64,000 nucleotides of DNA from Buchnera aphidicola (Artemisaphis artemisicola). GTDB taxonomy: Bacteria > Pseudomonadota > Gammaproteobacteria > Enterobacterales > Enterobacteriaceae. A model generated the notes under the pieces. The model was not told the DNA's origin and searched no databases. It worked only from the letters and a program-made list of their open reading frames with translations. Shown here piece after piece: positions 42,385 through 51,973 of this stretch (the stretch's first letter is position 1; each line of letters opens with the position of its first letter). Both the position numbers and the translations under genes were made by a program. The stretch lies in contig NZ_CP034900.1 of the NCBI RefSeq assembly GCF_005082365.1, positions 558,001 through 622,000 on the forward strand, read 5' to 3'.

Positions 42385-44034
42385 TTAAATTAAACAAGAT
42401 TTATAAAAATTAATAAGTCCTTCAGTAGAAGAATCATAATTTTGATTTTTTATATTATTATTTAAAGAATTATAAATATTTTGAGATAATTCTTTTCCTA
42501 TTTCAACACCCCATTGATCAAAACTAAAAATATTTAAAATATAACCTTGAACAAAAATTTTATGTTCATATAAAGCAATTAATGCTCCTAAATTATATGG
42601 AGTAATTTTGCGTATTAAAATTGAATTTGTAGGTTGATTTCCTTCACAAACCTTAAAAGGTAAAATTTTATTTAAATCATTATAATTATTTCTAGATAAT
42701 TTAGATTCTTCTAAAAACAGTTCTTTAGATTTACCAAAAGCTAAAGCTTGTGTTTGAGCTAAAAAATTAGATAAAAGTTTTTTATGATGATTGTCTAAAT
42801 TATTATGCGAAATAACTGGAGCGATAAAATCGCAAGGAATTAATTTAGTACCTTGATGCAATAATTGATAAAACGCATGTTGACCATTTGTGCCAGGTTC
42901 TCCCCAAATAATAGGACCTGTTTGATAAAGTATTTTTTTGCCATTTCTATCAACAGATTTTCCGTTAGATTCCATATTAGATTGTTGAAAATATGCAGAA
43001 AAACGATGCATATATTGATCATATGGCAAGAGTGCTTCTGTTTCAGAACCAAAAAAATTAGTATACCAAACACTAATTAATGCTAATAATATTGGAATAT
43101 TTTTATTGTAACTGCTTTGATAAAAATGATTATCCATAGCATGTGCACCATCTAAAAATTTTTCAAAATTATTAAATCCAATTGATAATATAATAGATAA
43201 CCCTACTGAAGACCATAATGAAAATCGCCCACCTACCCAATTCCAAAATTTAAAAATATTATTAATATTAATTCCAAAATTCAAAACATTTTCTATATTG
43301 CTGGATAATGCAAAAAAATGTTTATTTAAAGCATCTAGATTTTTTGCACTATATAAAAACCATTTTTTTGCGCTATGTGCATTAGTCATTGTTTCATCTG
43401 TTGTAAATGTTTTAGAAGCAATTAAAAAAATAGTTTTTTCAGGATTTACTTTATTCAGTACTTCAATTAAATGAGTGCTATCTATATTCGAAACATAATG
43501 AATATTTAAATGATTTTTATATGGACGTAATGCTTCGGTAACCATATATGGTCCTAAATCGGACCCACCAATTCCAATATTTATAACGTCAGAAATAGTT
43601 TTTCCACTATAACCTTTCCAGTCACCATTGATAATAGAACGTGAAAAATTCTTCATTTTTTTAAGAACAGTGTTAATTTCTAACATAATATTACAATTAT
43701 CAACTATAATAGGACGATTGCTTCTATTACGCAGTGCTATATGTAAAACAGCACGATCTTCTGTTTTATTTATTTTTTCACCAGAAAACATTGATTTTAT
43801 TCCAGATTTTACATCAGTTTCTTGTGCTAAATTTAATAAATAAATTAAAGTTTCCTCATTAATTCGATTTTTTGAAAAATCGACTAAAATCTGATCTTTA
43901 AATAAAATTGAAAATTTTTTAAATCTATTCAAATCAGATGCAAATAGATCTCTTAAATGAATATTTCTTATTTTTTTAAAATGTCTTTTTAAATTTTTAT
44001 AAGATTTAGTATAGTAAAAATTAATATTTTTCAT
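42385..44034 (-). CDS. pgi: glucose-6-phosphate isomerase
   Basis: Pgi interconverts glucose 6-phosphate and fructose 6-phosphate. The 549 residues equal E. coli. The signatures [51 protein letters not shown] (catalytic Glu and His) and [14 protein letters not shown] (catalytic Lys near 514) are complete. It is upstream of mtlA by about 110 bp and divergent from orn. With mtlD it feeds mannitol carbon to both glycolysis and the pentose phosphate pathway. Confidence 0.98.
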   Translation of the reverse strand: MKNINFYYTKSYKNLKRHFKKIRNIHLRDLFASDLNRFKKFSILFKDQILVDFSKNRINEETLIYLLNLAQETDVKSGIKSMFSGEKINKTEDRAVLHIALRNRSNRPIIVDNCNIMLEINTVLKKMKNFSRSIINGDWKGYSGKTISDVINIGIGGSDLGPYMVTEALRPYKNHLNIHYVSNIDSTHLIEVLNKVNPEKTIFLIASKTFTTDETMTNAHSAKKWFLYSAKNLDALNKHFFALSSNIENVLNFGININNIFKFWNWVGGRFSLWSSVGLSIILSIGFNNFEKFLDGAHAMDNHFYQSSYNKNIPILLALISVWYTNFFGSETEALLPYDQYMHRFSAYFQQSNMESNGKSVDRNGKKILYQTGPIIWGEPGTNGQHAFYQLLHQGTKLIPCDFIAPVISHNNLDNHHKKLLSNFLAQTQALAFGKSKELFLEESKLSRNNYNDLNKILPFKVCEGNQPTNSILIRKITPYNLGALIALYEHKIFVQGYILNIFSFDQWGVEIGKELSQNIYNSLNNNIKNQNYDSSTEGLINFYKSCLI

Positions 44035-44246
44035 TAAAAATTTTATCTCTCTTATTATATCAAAACAACATCAATATATATATTATCTGCTTGAAAAAAA
44101 ATTAAAAATTTTAAGATACAGAAAAGAAAATATTTTAAATTAAAAATTTAATGTATAATTATAATATAAAAATAATGAAGAACTTCTAATAATCATCAAG
44201 ATAATTAGACTTAATTACAATTAGTTTTTCTTGATTAAAGAATATT

Positions 44247-44795
44247 ATGAAAATTAATAAAAAAAATTTAATTTGGATTGATTTAGAAATGACTGGATTA
44301 AATCCTAGTATACATCGCATTATAGAAATTGCTATATTAGTTACAGATATTAACTTAAAAATAATTGCAGAAGGACCCGTAATTGCTATACATCAAAAAA
44401 GAGAAGATATTTTATCCATGAATTCATGGAATCGTTTAGTACATAACAACAACGGATTAATACAACGTATTAAAAATAGTTTATATAATGAAAAAAAAGC
44501 AGAAAAAGAAATTTTATTTTTTTTAAAAAAATGGGTTCCTATAAAATCATCTCCAATTTGTGGAAATAGTATTAATCAAGATCGAAAATTTTTATTCAAA
44601 TATATGCCAAAATTAGAAAATTATTTTCATTATAGAAGTATAGATGTTAGTACGTTAAAAGAATTAGTAAAGCGTTGGTATCCAATTATATATAGTAAAT
44701 TTAGAAAAAAAAATCATCATAAAGCATTAGAAGATATTCGAGAATCTATCATAGAATTAGATTTTTATAGAAAAAACGTTTTTAAATTAGAATAA
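44247..44795 (+). CDS. orn: oligoribonuclease
   Basis: Orn degrades RNA dinucleotides, an essential final step of RNA turnover. The 182 residues match E. coli (181). The DEDDh active site is present in [13 protein letters not shown] (Asp and Glu), [12 protein letters not shown], and [12 protein letters not shown]. tRNA-Gly follows, as in the E. coli orn-glyVXY order, then amiB. Confidence 0.98.
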   Translation: MKINKKNLIWIDLEMTGLNPSIHRIIEIAILVTDINLKIIAEGPVIAIHQKREDILSMNSWNRLVHNNNGLIQRIKNSLYNEKKAEKEILFFLKKWVPIKSSPICGNSINQDRKFLFKYMPKLENYFHYRSIDVSTLKELVKRWYPIIYSKFRKKNHHKALEDIRESIIELDFYRKNVFKLE

Positions 44796-44865
44796 AAATA
44801 ATTTTTTGTAAAAGAAAGCTTGAAAATTATATTTTATATATATAAAATATATTATATATTCATAA

Positions 44866-44941
44866 GCGGGAATAGCTCAGTTGGTAGAGCACAACCTTGC
44901 CAAGGTTGGGGTCGCGAGTTCAAATCTCGTTTCCCGCTCCA
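44866..44941 (+). tRNA. tRNA-Gly (GCC)
   Basis: Acceptor GCGGGAA pairs with TTCCCGC; the anticodon loop CTTGCCAAG gives GCC, decoding GGC and GGU. CCA is encoded after a T discriminator. Nearly identical to E. coli glyVXY, which occurs as three tandem copies there; one remains here. Confidence 0.98.
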
Positions 44942-45106
44942 ATCTTATTATTATTAAAATATTTTTTTAAAATAACTAGTAATTTTTCAAACGTAAAAAA
45001 TATTTTATTTTTTAAATCTTATCTAAATTAAATATTATTATAATATTAAATTTTAAATGATTAAAAAATTCATAAATATAAAATAAAACAATTAAGGAAA
45101 ACATTT

Positions 45107-46093
45107 ATGAATTTTTACTGTTATAAAAAATGGAGCTTTCAAAAATTGAAAAAATCATTTTTTTATAAATTAATAATATTTTTCACCTTATTATTTTCAA
45201 ATCAAATTCAAGCTATTAATATAAATAATCTTCTATTTAATAAAAACAGTTTTAAAAAAAATTATTTTTTTTTTAATCAATTAATCAAAAAAAAAGAAAA
45301 AGGTATTTTTTTAAAAACATTCGATTTTTCTAGTAAAAAAAATTTTTTAAATCAAATTCAAAAAAATCATGATATATGTATATCAAGAAAAATTACAATA
45401 GCTATTGATGCCGGACATGGAGGTAAAGATCCCGGAGCAATTGGTTATTCAGGACTGCAGGAAAAAAAAGTAAATATTGAAATTGCACTTAAACTAAGTA
45501 AATTACTAAATAATGATAATATGTTTAATGCCAAATTAATACGTAATGATGATTTATATTATTCATTAAAAAAAAGAAAAGATTTTTTAAAACAAAACTA
45601 TGTAAATTTATTAATTTCTATTCACGCCGATTCCTCAAAAAAAGAATATGTATCAGGAGCATCTATATGGATAGTTTCAAACATTAGAATGAATCGTGAA
45701 ATTAATAATTTTATTAAGAAAAGATTAACAACATATTTTCCTAAAAATATTGAAAATATATTTAAAGATAACGAAAATGATATTTTTTTAAAAAAAACTA
45801 TTTTAGATTTACAATCTTATAATTTTCAAAAAATAGAATTAGATTTATCAAATCATATACTTGAACAACTAAGAAAAAATATAAAATTACATAAAATACA
45901 TCCGAATTACGCTAGTTTAGAAATATTAAGTTCTATACACATACCTTCTATATTAATAGAAACTGGTTTTCTTACAAATATTTTAGAAGAAAAAAAACTG
46001 AAAACATCTGACTATCAAAACAAAATTGCTAATTCTATTTATTTAGCTCTAAAAAATTATTTTTATAATTTTTTTAAAAGTAAATGTTTTTAA
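45107..46093 (+). CDS. amiB: minimal N-acetylmuramoyl-L-alanine amidase AmiB
   Basis: This amidase splits septal peptidoglycan for daughter-cell separation. A signal peptide covers residues 1-36 (hydrophobic IIFFTLLF, then QIQA). The Amidase_3 domain (about 95-320) has the zinc ligands His104 (DAGHGGKDPG), Glu119 (QEKKVNIE) and His173 (SIHADSS), and the catalytic Glu285 (LIETGF). The septum-targeting AMIN domain of E. coli AmiB (445 residues) is reduced to about 60 low-complexity residues, and the C-terminal LysM part is missing. In E. coli amiB sits next to mutL; here it is separated. Confidence 0.95.
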   Translation: MNFYCYKKWSFQKLKKSFFYKLIIFFTLLFSNQIQAININNLLFNKNSFKKNYFFFNQLIKKKEKGIFLKTFDFSSKKNFLNQIQKNHDICISRKITIAIDAGHGGKDPGAIGYSGLQEKKVNIEIALKLSKLLNNDNMFNAKLIRNDDLYYSLKKRKDFLKQNYVNLLISIHADSSKKEYVSGASIWIVSNIRMNREINNFIKKRLTTYFPKNIENIFKDNENDIFLKKTILDLQSYNFQKIELDLSNHILEQLRKNIKLHKIHPNYASLEILSSIHIPSILIETGFLTNILEEKKLKTSDYQNKIANSIYLALKNYFYNFFKSKCF

Positions 46094-46113
46094 AAATAGT
46101 TTTTTATAACCTC

Positions 46114-46147
46114 TTAAGCATCTAAAAAAATAACTTAAGATGCTTAA
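46114..46147. terminator. convergent hairpin between amiB and rpmE
   Basis: TTAAGCATCT (46114-46123) and AGATGCTTAA (46138-46147) form a perfect 10-bp stem with a 14-nt loop between the convergent ends of amiB and rpmE. It could serve both directions. Confidence 0.65.
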
Positions 46148-46160
46148 ACTAAAGATAATT

Positions 46161-46379
46161 TTAAGTTAATTCTTTTTTAGAAAATTTAAAACGTTTTTTA
46201 AATCTTTCAACACGTCCTCCAGTATCAATAATTCTTTGTTTTCCCGTATAGAATGGATGACATTTTGCACATATATCTAAATTAAGATTATTAGTAATAG
46301 TAGAAAAAATTTCAATTACATTGCCGCAAGAACAAGTAGCAGTAATTAGAGCATAATGAGGATGAATGTTTTTTTTCAT
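46161..46379 (-). CDS. rpmE: 50S ribosomal protein L31 (zinc type)
   Basis: L31 bridges the ribosomal subunits. The 72 residues have the zinc cysteines in TCSCGN and [12 protein letters not shown], so this is the zinc-binding form. In E. coli it sits close to ftsN and hslVU, and the same order holds here, with the ftsN remnant divergent about 100 bp away. Confidence 0.98.
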   Translation of the reverse strand: MKKNIHPHYALITATCSCGNVIEIFSTITNNLNLDICAKCHPFYTGKQRIIDTGGRVERFKKRFKFSKKELT

Positions 46380-46481
46380 AAAGATTTTTCCTAAATGTTA
46401 AAGTGTCTTTTCTCTAAGTTGAATAATAATATATTAATATCAAAAAACTAATAGTTTTTTAAAAAAATATTACAAAAATAT

Positions 46482-46721
46482 ATGTATGATAATAAAAAAA
46501 AGATTGATTTTATATATTTTAAAAAAAAAAGAAGGTATTCGAATTTATTTTTGACAGTAATCTTTATGTTTTTTATCTTTTTTATTTTTTTTAATATAAA
46601 AAATAAAAATACTTCTCAAATAAGAAATACTGATTTTAAAAAAAATAGCAAAAGTAATATTTTATTACCTCCCAAACCAAAAAAAAAATGGAAATATATT
46701 GAAAAATTAAAAAATTTATAA
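46482..46721 (+). CDS. ftsN: minimal cell division protein FtsN without SPOR domain
   Basis: The 79-residue protein would look hypothetical, but it lies between rpmE and hslV, the E. coli ftsN position. It has a basic cytoplasmic start (KKKRR, residues 14-18), one membrane helix (residues about 21-39), and ends with LLPPKPKKKWKYIEKL, aligning with LPPKPEERWRYIKEL of E. coli FtsN. Trp70, Tyr72 and Leu76 match E. coli Trp83, Tyr85 and Leu89, reported as key to the essential periplasmic function. The long Gln-rich linker and the SPOR domain of the 319-residue E. coli protein are gone. Confidence 0.88.
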   Translation: MYDNKKKIDFIYFKKKRRYSNLFLTVIFMFFIFFIFFNIKNKNTSQIRNTDFKKNSKSNILLPPKPKKKWKYIEKLKNL

Positions 46722-46906
46722 AAAAATATAATTTTTAAAAGAATTAAATACGTTTGCTAATAGTTTATATTACAACATATTGCTTAAAAATTTTAGAGAC
46801 TAATGTAAAAAAAATATTTCTCATGTTATTAAAATAGTAAATTCTATTTATGTTATCTGTTTTTAATAATCAAAAATAAAAATGTTATTTTAAAGAGGCT
46901 TTTCTT

Positions 46907-47437
46907 GTGACTACAATATTAAGTGTAAGATTAAAAAATAAAGTAGTAATTGGAGGTGATGGACAAGCCACTTTAGGCAATACAATCATGAAAAGTAATG
47001 TCAAAAAAATTAGATCATTGTATCACGAAAAAGTAATTGCTGGTTTTGCTGGAGGAACTGCCGATGCGTTTACTTTATTCGAAATGTTTGAAAAAAAATT
47101 AGCAATGTATCAAGGTCAATTGCAACGTTCAGCCATTGAATTAGCAAAAGATTGGCGATCTGATAGAATGTTACGAAAACTTGAAGCTTTATTAGCTGTA
47201 GCTGATAAAGAAACGTCATTAATAATAACAGGAAATGGAGACGTCATACAACCTGAAGACGATTTAATAGCTATAGGATCAGGAGGCACATATGCTCAGT
47301 CTTCTGCTAGAGCATTAATTGATAATACAAATTTAAATGCCAATCAAATTGTAGAAAAATCTTTAAATATTGCTGCAAATATTTGTATATATACAAATCA
47401 TACTTTTACTATAAAAGAACTATTTTCAGAAAAATAA
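46907..47437 (+). CDS. hslV: ATP-dependent protease subunit HslV
   Basis: HslV is the proteasome-like peptidase of the HslUV complex. The 176 residues match E. coli exactly, including the GTG start, which is also used in E. coli. After Met removal the catalytic threonine is at the N-terminus ([19 protein letters not shown]), followed by [12 protein letters not shown] and [16 protein letters not shown] ribosome site AGAGG lies just upstream. It precedes hslU by 11 bp. In E. coli it belongs to the heat-shock regulon; a sigma-32 promoter was not clearly seen here. Confidence 0.98.
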   Translation: MTTILSVRLKNKVVIGGDGQATLGNTIMKSNVKKIRSLYHEKVIAGFAGGTADAFTLFEMFEKKLAMYQGQLQRSAIELAKDWRSDRMLRKLEALLAVADKETSLIITGNGDVIQPEDDLIAIGSGGTYAQSSARALIDNTNLNANQIVEKSLNIAANICIYTNHTFTIKELFSEK

Positions 47438-47448
47438 GGATTATCTCT

Positions 47449-48780
47449 ATGTCTGAAATGACTCCTCCTCAAATTGTTTCTGAACTTGATAAATTTATTA
47501 TTGGTCAAGAAAAAGCAAAAAGAGCTGTATCTATTGCATTAAGAAATCGTTGGCGTCGTATGCAGTTAAATAGTGAACTACGTCATGAAATTACTCCAAA
47601 AAATATTTTAATGATTGGTCCTACAGGAGTAGGTAAAACAGAAATTGCAAGACGTTTAGCTAAATTAGCTAATTCTCCTTTTATTAAAGTAGAAGCAACT
47701 AAATTTACTGAAGTAGGTTATGTTGGAAAAGAAGTAGATTCAATTATTCGAGATTTAACTGATGCTGCAATAAAAATGATTCGCATAAAAAACATTGAAA
47801 AAAACAAAATTCGAGTAGAAGAAATTGTAGAAGAAAAAATATTAGATATTCTTGTTCCCAGACCTAAAAAAAATTGGACAGAAAACGAAAATAATGAAAG
47901 TTTATTAAATACAATTCAAACTTTTCGAAAAAAATTAAGAGAAGGTTTGCTGGATGAAAAAGAAATAGAAATTAACGTATTAGCAACTACCATGGGTGTT
48001 GAGATAATGGCTCCTCCAGGAATGGAAGAACTAACTAGTCAGTTACAATCCTTATTTCAAAATTTAGGAGGACACAAAAAGAATCTTAGACGTCTTAAAA
48101 TAAAAGACGCTATTGTATTATTAACAGAAGAAGAAGCTGCTAAACTAATTAATCAAGAAGAAGTTAAAAAAGAAGCAATTAACGCAGTTGAACAACATGG
48201 TATAGTATTTATTGATGAGATTGATAAAATATGTAAAAGAGGTGATTCTTCTGGACCTGATATTTCTCGCGAAGGCGTGCAAAGAGATTTGCTTCCATTA
48301 GTTGAAGGTTGTACTGTATCGACTAAATACGGTATGGTTAAAACAGATCATATTTTATTTATTGCATCCGGTGCGTTTCAAACATCTACTCCTTCTGATC
48401 TAATCCCTGAGTTACAAGGACGTCTACCAATCAAAGTTGAGCTCCAAGCACTGACTATCGATGATTTTGAAAAAATTTTAACAGAACCAAAAGCATCTAT
48501 TACTGCACAATATAAAGCTTTAATGGAAACAGAAGGTGTGCATATTAATTTTACAAAAGAAGGAATTCGTAATATTGCAGAAGCCGCTTGGAAAGTAAAT
48601 GAATCTATGGAAAATATTGGAGCTCGTCGATTACATACCATATTAGAAAAATTAATGGAAGATATATCTTTTAATGCCAGTAATAACTTTGGCAATACTA
48701 TTGAAGTTAATGAACGTTATGTAGGACAACATTTAGATCAATTGATATCTAATGAAGATCTTAGTCGATTTATTTTATAA
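47449..48780 (+). CDS. hslU: ATP-dependent protease ATPase subunit HslU
   Basis: HslU unfolds substrates and feeds them to HslV. The start giving [19 protein letters not shown] matches E. coli and yields 443 residues, the same length; the frame reaching back to 47383 overlaps hslV and is rejected. Walker A is GPTGVGKTE (near residue 57), Walker B VFIDEIDK, the pore loop is in [14 protein letters not shown], and the C-terminus LSRFIL inserts into HslV. The I domain is present between the Walker motifs. Confidence 0.98.
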   Translation: MSEMTPPQIVSELDKFIIGQEKAKRAVSIALRNRWRRMQLNSELRHEITPKNILMIGPTGVGKTEIARRLAKLANSPFIKVEATKFTEVGYVGKEVDSIIRDLTDAAIKMIRIKNIEKNKIRVEEIVEEKILDILVPRPKKNWTENENNESLLNTIQTFRKKLREGLLDEKEIEINVLATTMGVEIMAPPGMEELTSQLQSLFQNLGGHKKNLRRLKIKDAIVLLTEEEAAKLINQEEVKKEAINAVEQHGIVFIDEIDKICKRGDSSGPDISREGVQRDLLPLVEGCTVSTKYGMVKTDHILFIASGAFQTSTPSDLIPELQGRLPIKVELQALTIDDFEKILTEPKASITAQYKALMETEGVHINFTKEGIRNIAEAAWKVNESMENIGARRLHTILEKLMEDISFNASNNFGNTIEVNERYVGQHLDQLISNEDLSRFIL

Positions 48781-48867
48781 TTCTTATGAAATGAATTATT
48801 TCTATTAATATAAGATAAATAAATCTTTTTAATTTATACAAATTTAATATTAATTAATTTCAAAATA

Positions 48868-48895
48868 CTTGAAAAAAAAAAATAAAACCTTATTT
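48868..48895 (+). promoter_or_regulatory. sigma-32 heat-shock promoter of ibpA
   Basis: CTTGAAA (48868-48874) and CCTTATTT (48888-48895) are separated by 13 bp, matching the sigma-32 consensus CTTGAAA-N13-15-CCCCATNT at nearly every position. An A11 run (48872-48882) spans the end of the -35 box and the spacer, so a one-base change would alter spacing. About 85 bp of leader follow to the ibpA ATG. Confidence 0.75.
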
Positions 48896-48981
48896 ATAAC
48901 ATAAGACTTTTTAATTTTCTTTAAAGGATAATTAAAGTTAAAATTTTTTCTAATACTTAACATAATTAAGAGGAATTTTAT

Positions 48982-49464
48982 ATGTCTTATCGTGCTTTTT
49001 CATTTATTCCAAATTTTAATGATAATAATATTTTTTCAAACAGATTTAATCAAATTGATAAAATGTTTAGCACTCTAACAGGAGAAAAACCAATATCTGA
49101 TATACCAACATATGATTTTCTTCAAATCAATGAAACTGAATATCAGCTTACATTGAGTATTCCTGGATATCATGAAAAAGAATTAGATATATCTGTTCAC
49201 AACAATCAATTATCTATTCAGGGAAAAAAAAATAATTCGGAAAAAAATGATGAGAAAGACGTTAAAAAATGGTTGCATAAAGGTATTAATTTAAATGATT
49301 TTTCTCTAAATTTTAATTTAGATCACAAAATTAAAGTAACAAAAGCAGAATTATCTTTAGGTTTATTAACATTAAATTTTGAATGCAATATTCCAGAAGA
49401 AGAAAAGCCTAAAAAGATTTTAATTAATATGTATAATGATACAAAAAAAATTGATAAAAAATAA
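48982..49464 (+). CDS. ibpA: small heat shock protein IbpA
   Basis: IbpA binds unfolding proteins during heat stress. The 160 residues comprise an N-terminal arm (MSYRAFSFIPNF), an alpha-crystallin domain (about 35-125; YQLTLSIPGYHEKELDISVHN and GLLTLNFECNIPEEEKPKKI) and a C-terminal tail with the IxI-type motif KILI. It is a single gene flanked by a heat-shock promoter and a strong terminator, so it is likely transcribed alone. It is the only small heat-shock protein in the window. Confidence 0.97.
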   Translation: MSYRAFSFIPNFNDNNIFSNRFNQIDKMFSTLTGEKPISDIPTYDFLQINETEYQLTLSIPGYHEKELDISVHNNQLSIQGKKNNSEKNDEKDVKKWLHKGINLNDFSLNFNLDHKIKVTKAELSLGLLTLNFECNIPEEEKPKKILINMYNDTKKIDKK

Positions 49465-49496
49465 AAAAATATGTTAATTTTGTGTTATATAAAAAG

Positions 49497-49531
49497 AATC
49501 ATTGTGCTTATAAAACATAAGTGCAATGATT
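49497..49531 (+). terminator. intrinsic terminator after ibpA
   Basis: AATCATTGTGCTTAT pairs with ATAAGTGCAATGATT as a 15-bp stem with two G-U pairs and a 5-nt loop, followed by a T-rich tail (TTAATTTTC). It lies between ibpA and fpr on the plus strand. Confidence 0.8.
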
Positions 49532-49559
49532 TAATTTTCATAATTATTGAGCATAACTA

Positions 49560-50318
49560 ATGAATCCATGGATTAATGCAAACGTTATAAGTATAAAAAG
49601 ATGGAATAATAATTTATTTAGTCTATTTTTAAATGCACCAATAGAACCTTTTTATGCAGGTCAGTACACTAAGTTGTCTTTATATGATATAGATGCTTCT
49701 CATCAAAAAAGAATCCAAAGAGCCTATTCATATCTCAATGCTCCTAGTGATAAAAAAATAGAAATTTATATTGTTCGTATAGAAAATGGAAAGTTAAGCA
49801 ATCTACTATACAACCTTAACAAAGGAGATATGGTATTTATCAAAAAAAAATCTTTTGGATTTTTTATAATAAACGAAATACCAGATTGTGAAAATTTATG
49901 GATGTTTGCTACAGGAACTGCTATTGGTCCATATCTCTCTATTTTACAAGAAAGAAAAAATATTGATAGATTTAATAACATTATATTGATACATGCAGTA
50001 AAATATCAAAACGAATTAATTTATCTTCCTCTTATGAAAAAACTTCATAATGAATATAATGGAAAATTAAAAATACAAACAGTAACCAGCAGAGAAAAAA
50101 ATATAAACTCTTTAACTGGTAGGATTCCCTTTTTAATAGAAACTAAAAAATTAGAAAAACATATAGGCTTGTCTATAAATTCTAAAAATTCGCATGTAAT
50201 GTTATGCGGAAATCCTGAAATGGTAAAAGATACATATTCTTTTTTAATAAAAAACCGGAATATGATAAAACATTTACGCAGAAAAAAAGGAAACATTACA
50301 ATGGAAAATTATTGGTAA
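49560..50318 (+). CDS. fpr: ferredoxin(flavodoxin)-NADP reductase
   Basis: Fpr moves electrons between NADPH and flavodoxin or ferredoxin, supplying reduced flavodoxin for Fe-S and radical enzymes. The 252 residues match E. coli (248). The FAD site [10 protein letters not shown] (near residue 50), the NADP-binding [13 protein letters not shown] and [12 protein letters not shown], and the C-terminal tail ENYW are intact. It is convergent with epmA. It may support radical-SAM enzymes including biotin synthase. Confidence 0.96.
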   Translation: MNPWINANVISIKRWNNNLFSLFLNAPIEPFYAGQYTKLSLYDIDASHQKRIQRAYSYLNAPSDKKIEIYIVRIENGKLSNLLYNLNKGDMVFIKKKSFGFFIINEIPDCENLWMFATGTAIGPYLSILQERKNIDRFNNIILIHAVKYQNELIYLPLMKKLHNEYNGKLKIQTVTSREKNINSLTGRIPFLIETKKLEKHIGLSINSKNSHVMLCGNPEMVKDTYSFLIKNRNMIKHLRRKKGNITMENYW

Positions 50319-50334
50319 ACGTTTTTACTTACTA

Positions 50335-51312
50335 TTAACAACGATCTAATGTAAAAGATATAACTTGATTAATACTTTTTTTATTTAAAATTAACATAAC
50401 TAGTCTATCTATTCCTATTGCAAATCCTGAACAAGGAGGTAATCCATGAGATAAAGCGTTTAAAAATAGTTCATCTATTTTTTGTAGAGGAAGATTTATA
50501 GAAAAACGTTCTTCATTATCTTTAATAAACCGTTGCTTCTGCTCATGAACATCTGTAAGTTCGTAAAAACCATTTCCTAGTTCTATTCCTTTAAAAAATA
50601 CTTCAAATCTTTCTGATATACGAGAATCCTTTGAATTAATAGCAGAAAGAGAAGCTTGTTTTGCAGGAAAATTATAAACAAATAAAGGTTGGTCTTGTCC
50701 AAGAAAAGGTTCAATTTTCATTGAAAATAAAAATTGTAATAATTTATCTAAGTCATTTTCAATATAATTAAAGTTATCTATTTTTAATTTTTTAAATATT
50801 TTTTGTAATTCAGATAATCTAGTAGATAAAGGATCAATTTTTAAAAATTTTATAAATATGTCTTGATAAGATATTTGATCAGATTTATTACATTTTAATA
50901 TAATTTGTAGAAATTCATCAATTTCTAAAATTAATTTTTTCATGGAGTAATAAGGTTGGTACCATTCTAAAATGGTAAATTCTGGATTGTGATATCGTCC
51001 TAATTCTTTATTTCTAAAACTATGACAAATTTGATATATAGGTCCGCTTTCTGATGCTAATAAACGTTTCATATGATATTCTGGACTAGTTGTTAGCCAT
51101 AATTTTAATTTATCAAAGTTGTTTAATGAAAAAAAATTAGTTTCAAAAGGTATTAAATTTACATCAGTAACTGTCGATTGCGATAATGTTGGCGTTTCTA
51201 CTTCCATGATGTTTTTTTTTGAAAAAAACAAACGAATATTAGAAATAATTTTAGATCTTTTTAGTAAGGTTTTAATAGAAGCACTAGGTTTCCAAGTATT
51301 TTTTTCTTTCAT
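50335..51312 (-). CDS. epmA: elongation factor P (R)-beta-lysine ligase EpmA
   Basis: EpmA (PoxA/GenX) attaches (R)-beta-lysine to Lys34 of elongation factor P, relieving ribosome stalling at polyproline. The 325 residues match E. coli. It is a class II lysyl-tRNA synthetase core without the anticodon domain: motif 2 in ICHSFRNKELGRYHNPEFTI, and motif 3 in GFAIGIDRLVML. The match VDVNLIPFETNFF is an EpmA feature. Function needs EpmB and Efp, which lie elsewhere if present. Confidence 0.95.
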   Translation of the reverse strand: MKEKNTWKPSASIKTLLKRSKIISNIRLFFSKKNIMEVETPTLSQSTVTDVNLIPFETNFFSLNNFDKLKLWLTTSPEYHMKRLLASESGPIYQICHSFRNKELGRYHNPEFTILEWYQPYYSMKKLILEIDEFLQIILKCNKSDQISYQDIFIKFLKIDPLSTRLSELQKIFKKLKIDNFNYIENDLDKLLQFLFSMKIEPFLGQDQPLFVYNFPAKQASLSAINSKDSRISERFEVFFKGIELGNGFYELTDVHEQKQRFIKDNEERFSINLPLQKIDELFLNALSHGLPPCSGFAIGIDRLVMLILNKKSINQVISFTLDRC

Positions 51313-51409
51313 ATTAGTTGTTCTTTATAGACCTGTATTTTTAATAATTAAAAAATATTTATATAAAAAAACTAATTTTTATAAAATTACTTATAAAAAA
51401 TATAAAAAC

Positions 51410-51904
51410 ATGAACATAACAGCAATATATCCAGGAACTTTTGATCCAATTACATATGGACATTTAGATATTATAACACGTGCAACAAAAATTTTTGATA
51501 GTATAATCATTGCAATTTCTAATAATTTAAGAAAAAAACCTCTTTTTAATTTAAAAGAACGAATTGAATTAACTCGAATAGCAACTATACATATTAAAAA
51601 TATAAAAAAAATACTTGGATTTGATGATTTACTTGTTAATATAGCAAAAAAAGAAAAAACAAAGATTTTAATTAGAGGAGTTAGAACGATATTTGATTTT
51701 GATTATGAAATAAAATTAGCCGAAATAAACAAACAGATTTATCCAGATTTAGATAGTATATTTTTAATTTCTTCTAAAGAAGTATCTTTTATATCTTCAT
51801 CTTTTGTCAAGGAAATTGCTAAATATAAAGGCAATATAAAATCATATCTTCCTAAAGAAGTACATTTTGCATTATTAAAAAAACTTAATATTTATCAAAA
51901 ATAA
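51410..51904 (+). CDS. coaD: phosphopantetheine adenylyltransferase CoaD
   Basis: CoaD makes dephospho-CoA from 4'-phosphopantetheine and ATP. The start giving MNITAIYPGTFDPITYGHLD yields 164 residues (E. coli 159); a frame reaching back to 51119 overlaps epmA on the opposite strand and is an artefact. The T/HxGH signature is TYGHLD (near residues 15-20) and the ISSSFVKEIA motif is present. It sits beside the orphan gene, not in the usual kdtA-coaD pair. Confidence 0.97.
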   Translation: MNITAIYPGTFDPITYGHLDIITRATKIFDSIIIAISNNLRKKPLFNLKERIELTRIATIHIKNIKKILGFDDLLVNIAKKEKTKILIRGVRTIFDFDYEIKLAEINKQIYPDLDSIFLISSKEVSFISSSFVKEIAKYKGNIKSYLPKEVHFALLKKLNIYQK

Positions 51905-51906
51905 AA

Positions 51907-51937
51907 AATAATAGGGTATATTACATACCCTATTATT
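51907..51937. terminator. convergent intrinsic terminator after coaD
   Basis: AATAATAGGGTAT pairs perfectly with ATACCCTATTATT (13 bp, 5-nt loop) between the convergent stops of coaD and the orphan gene. The GGG/CCC core stands out here. Confidence 0.8.
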
Positions 51938-51973
51938 AAATAAATTGTTATGTTTTACATAAAAAAATAATAA

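Noticed and set aside
42840-43080. Frames on both strands inside pgi
   Set aside because: These are shadows of the intact pgi gene in other frames.
46740-46906. Sigma-32 promoter upstream of hslV
   Set aside because: CTTAAAA and CTCATGTT-like boxes occur but the spacing is far too long for sigma-32.
47383-47448. N-terminal extension of hslU
   Set aside because: It overlaps the end of hslV; the E. coli-like start is at 47449.
51119-51409. N-terminal extension of coaD
   Set aside because: It overlaps epmA on the opposite strand; the normal CoaD start is at 51410.
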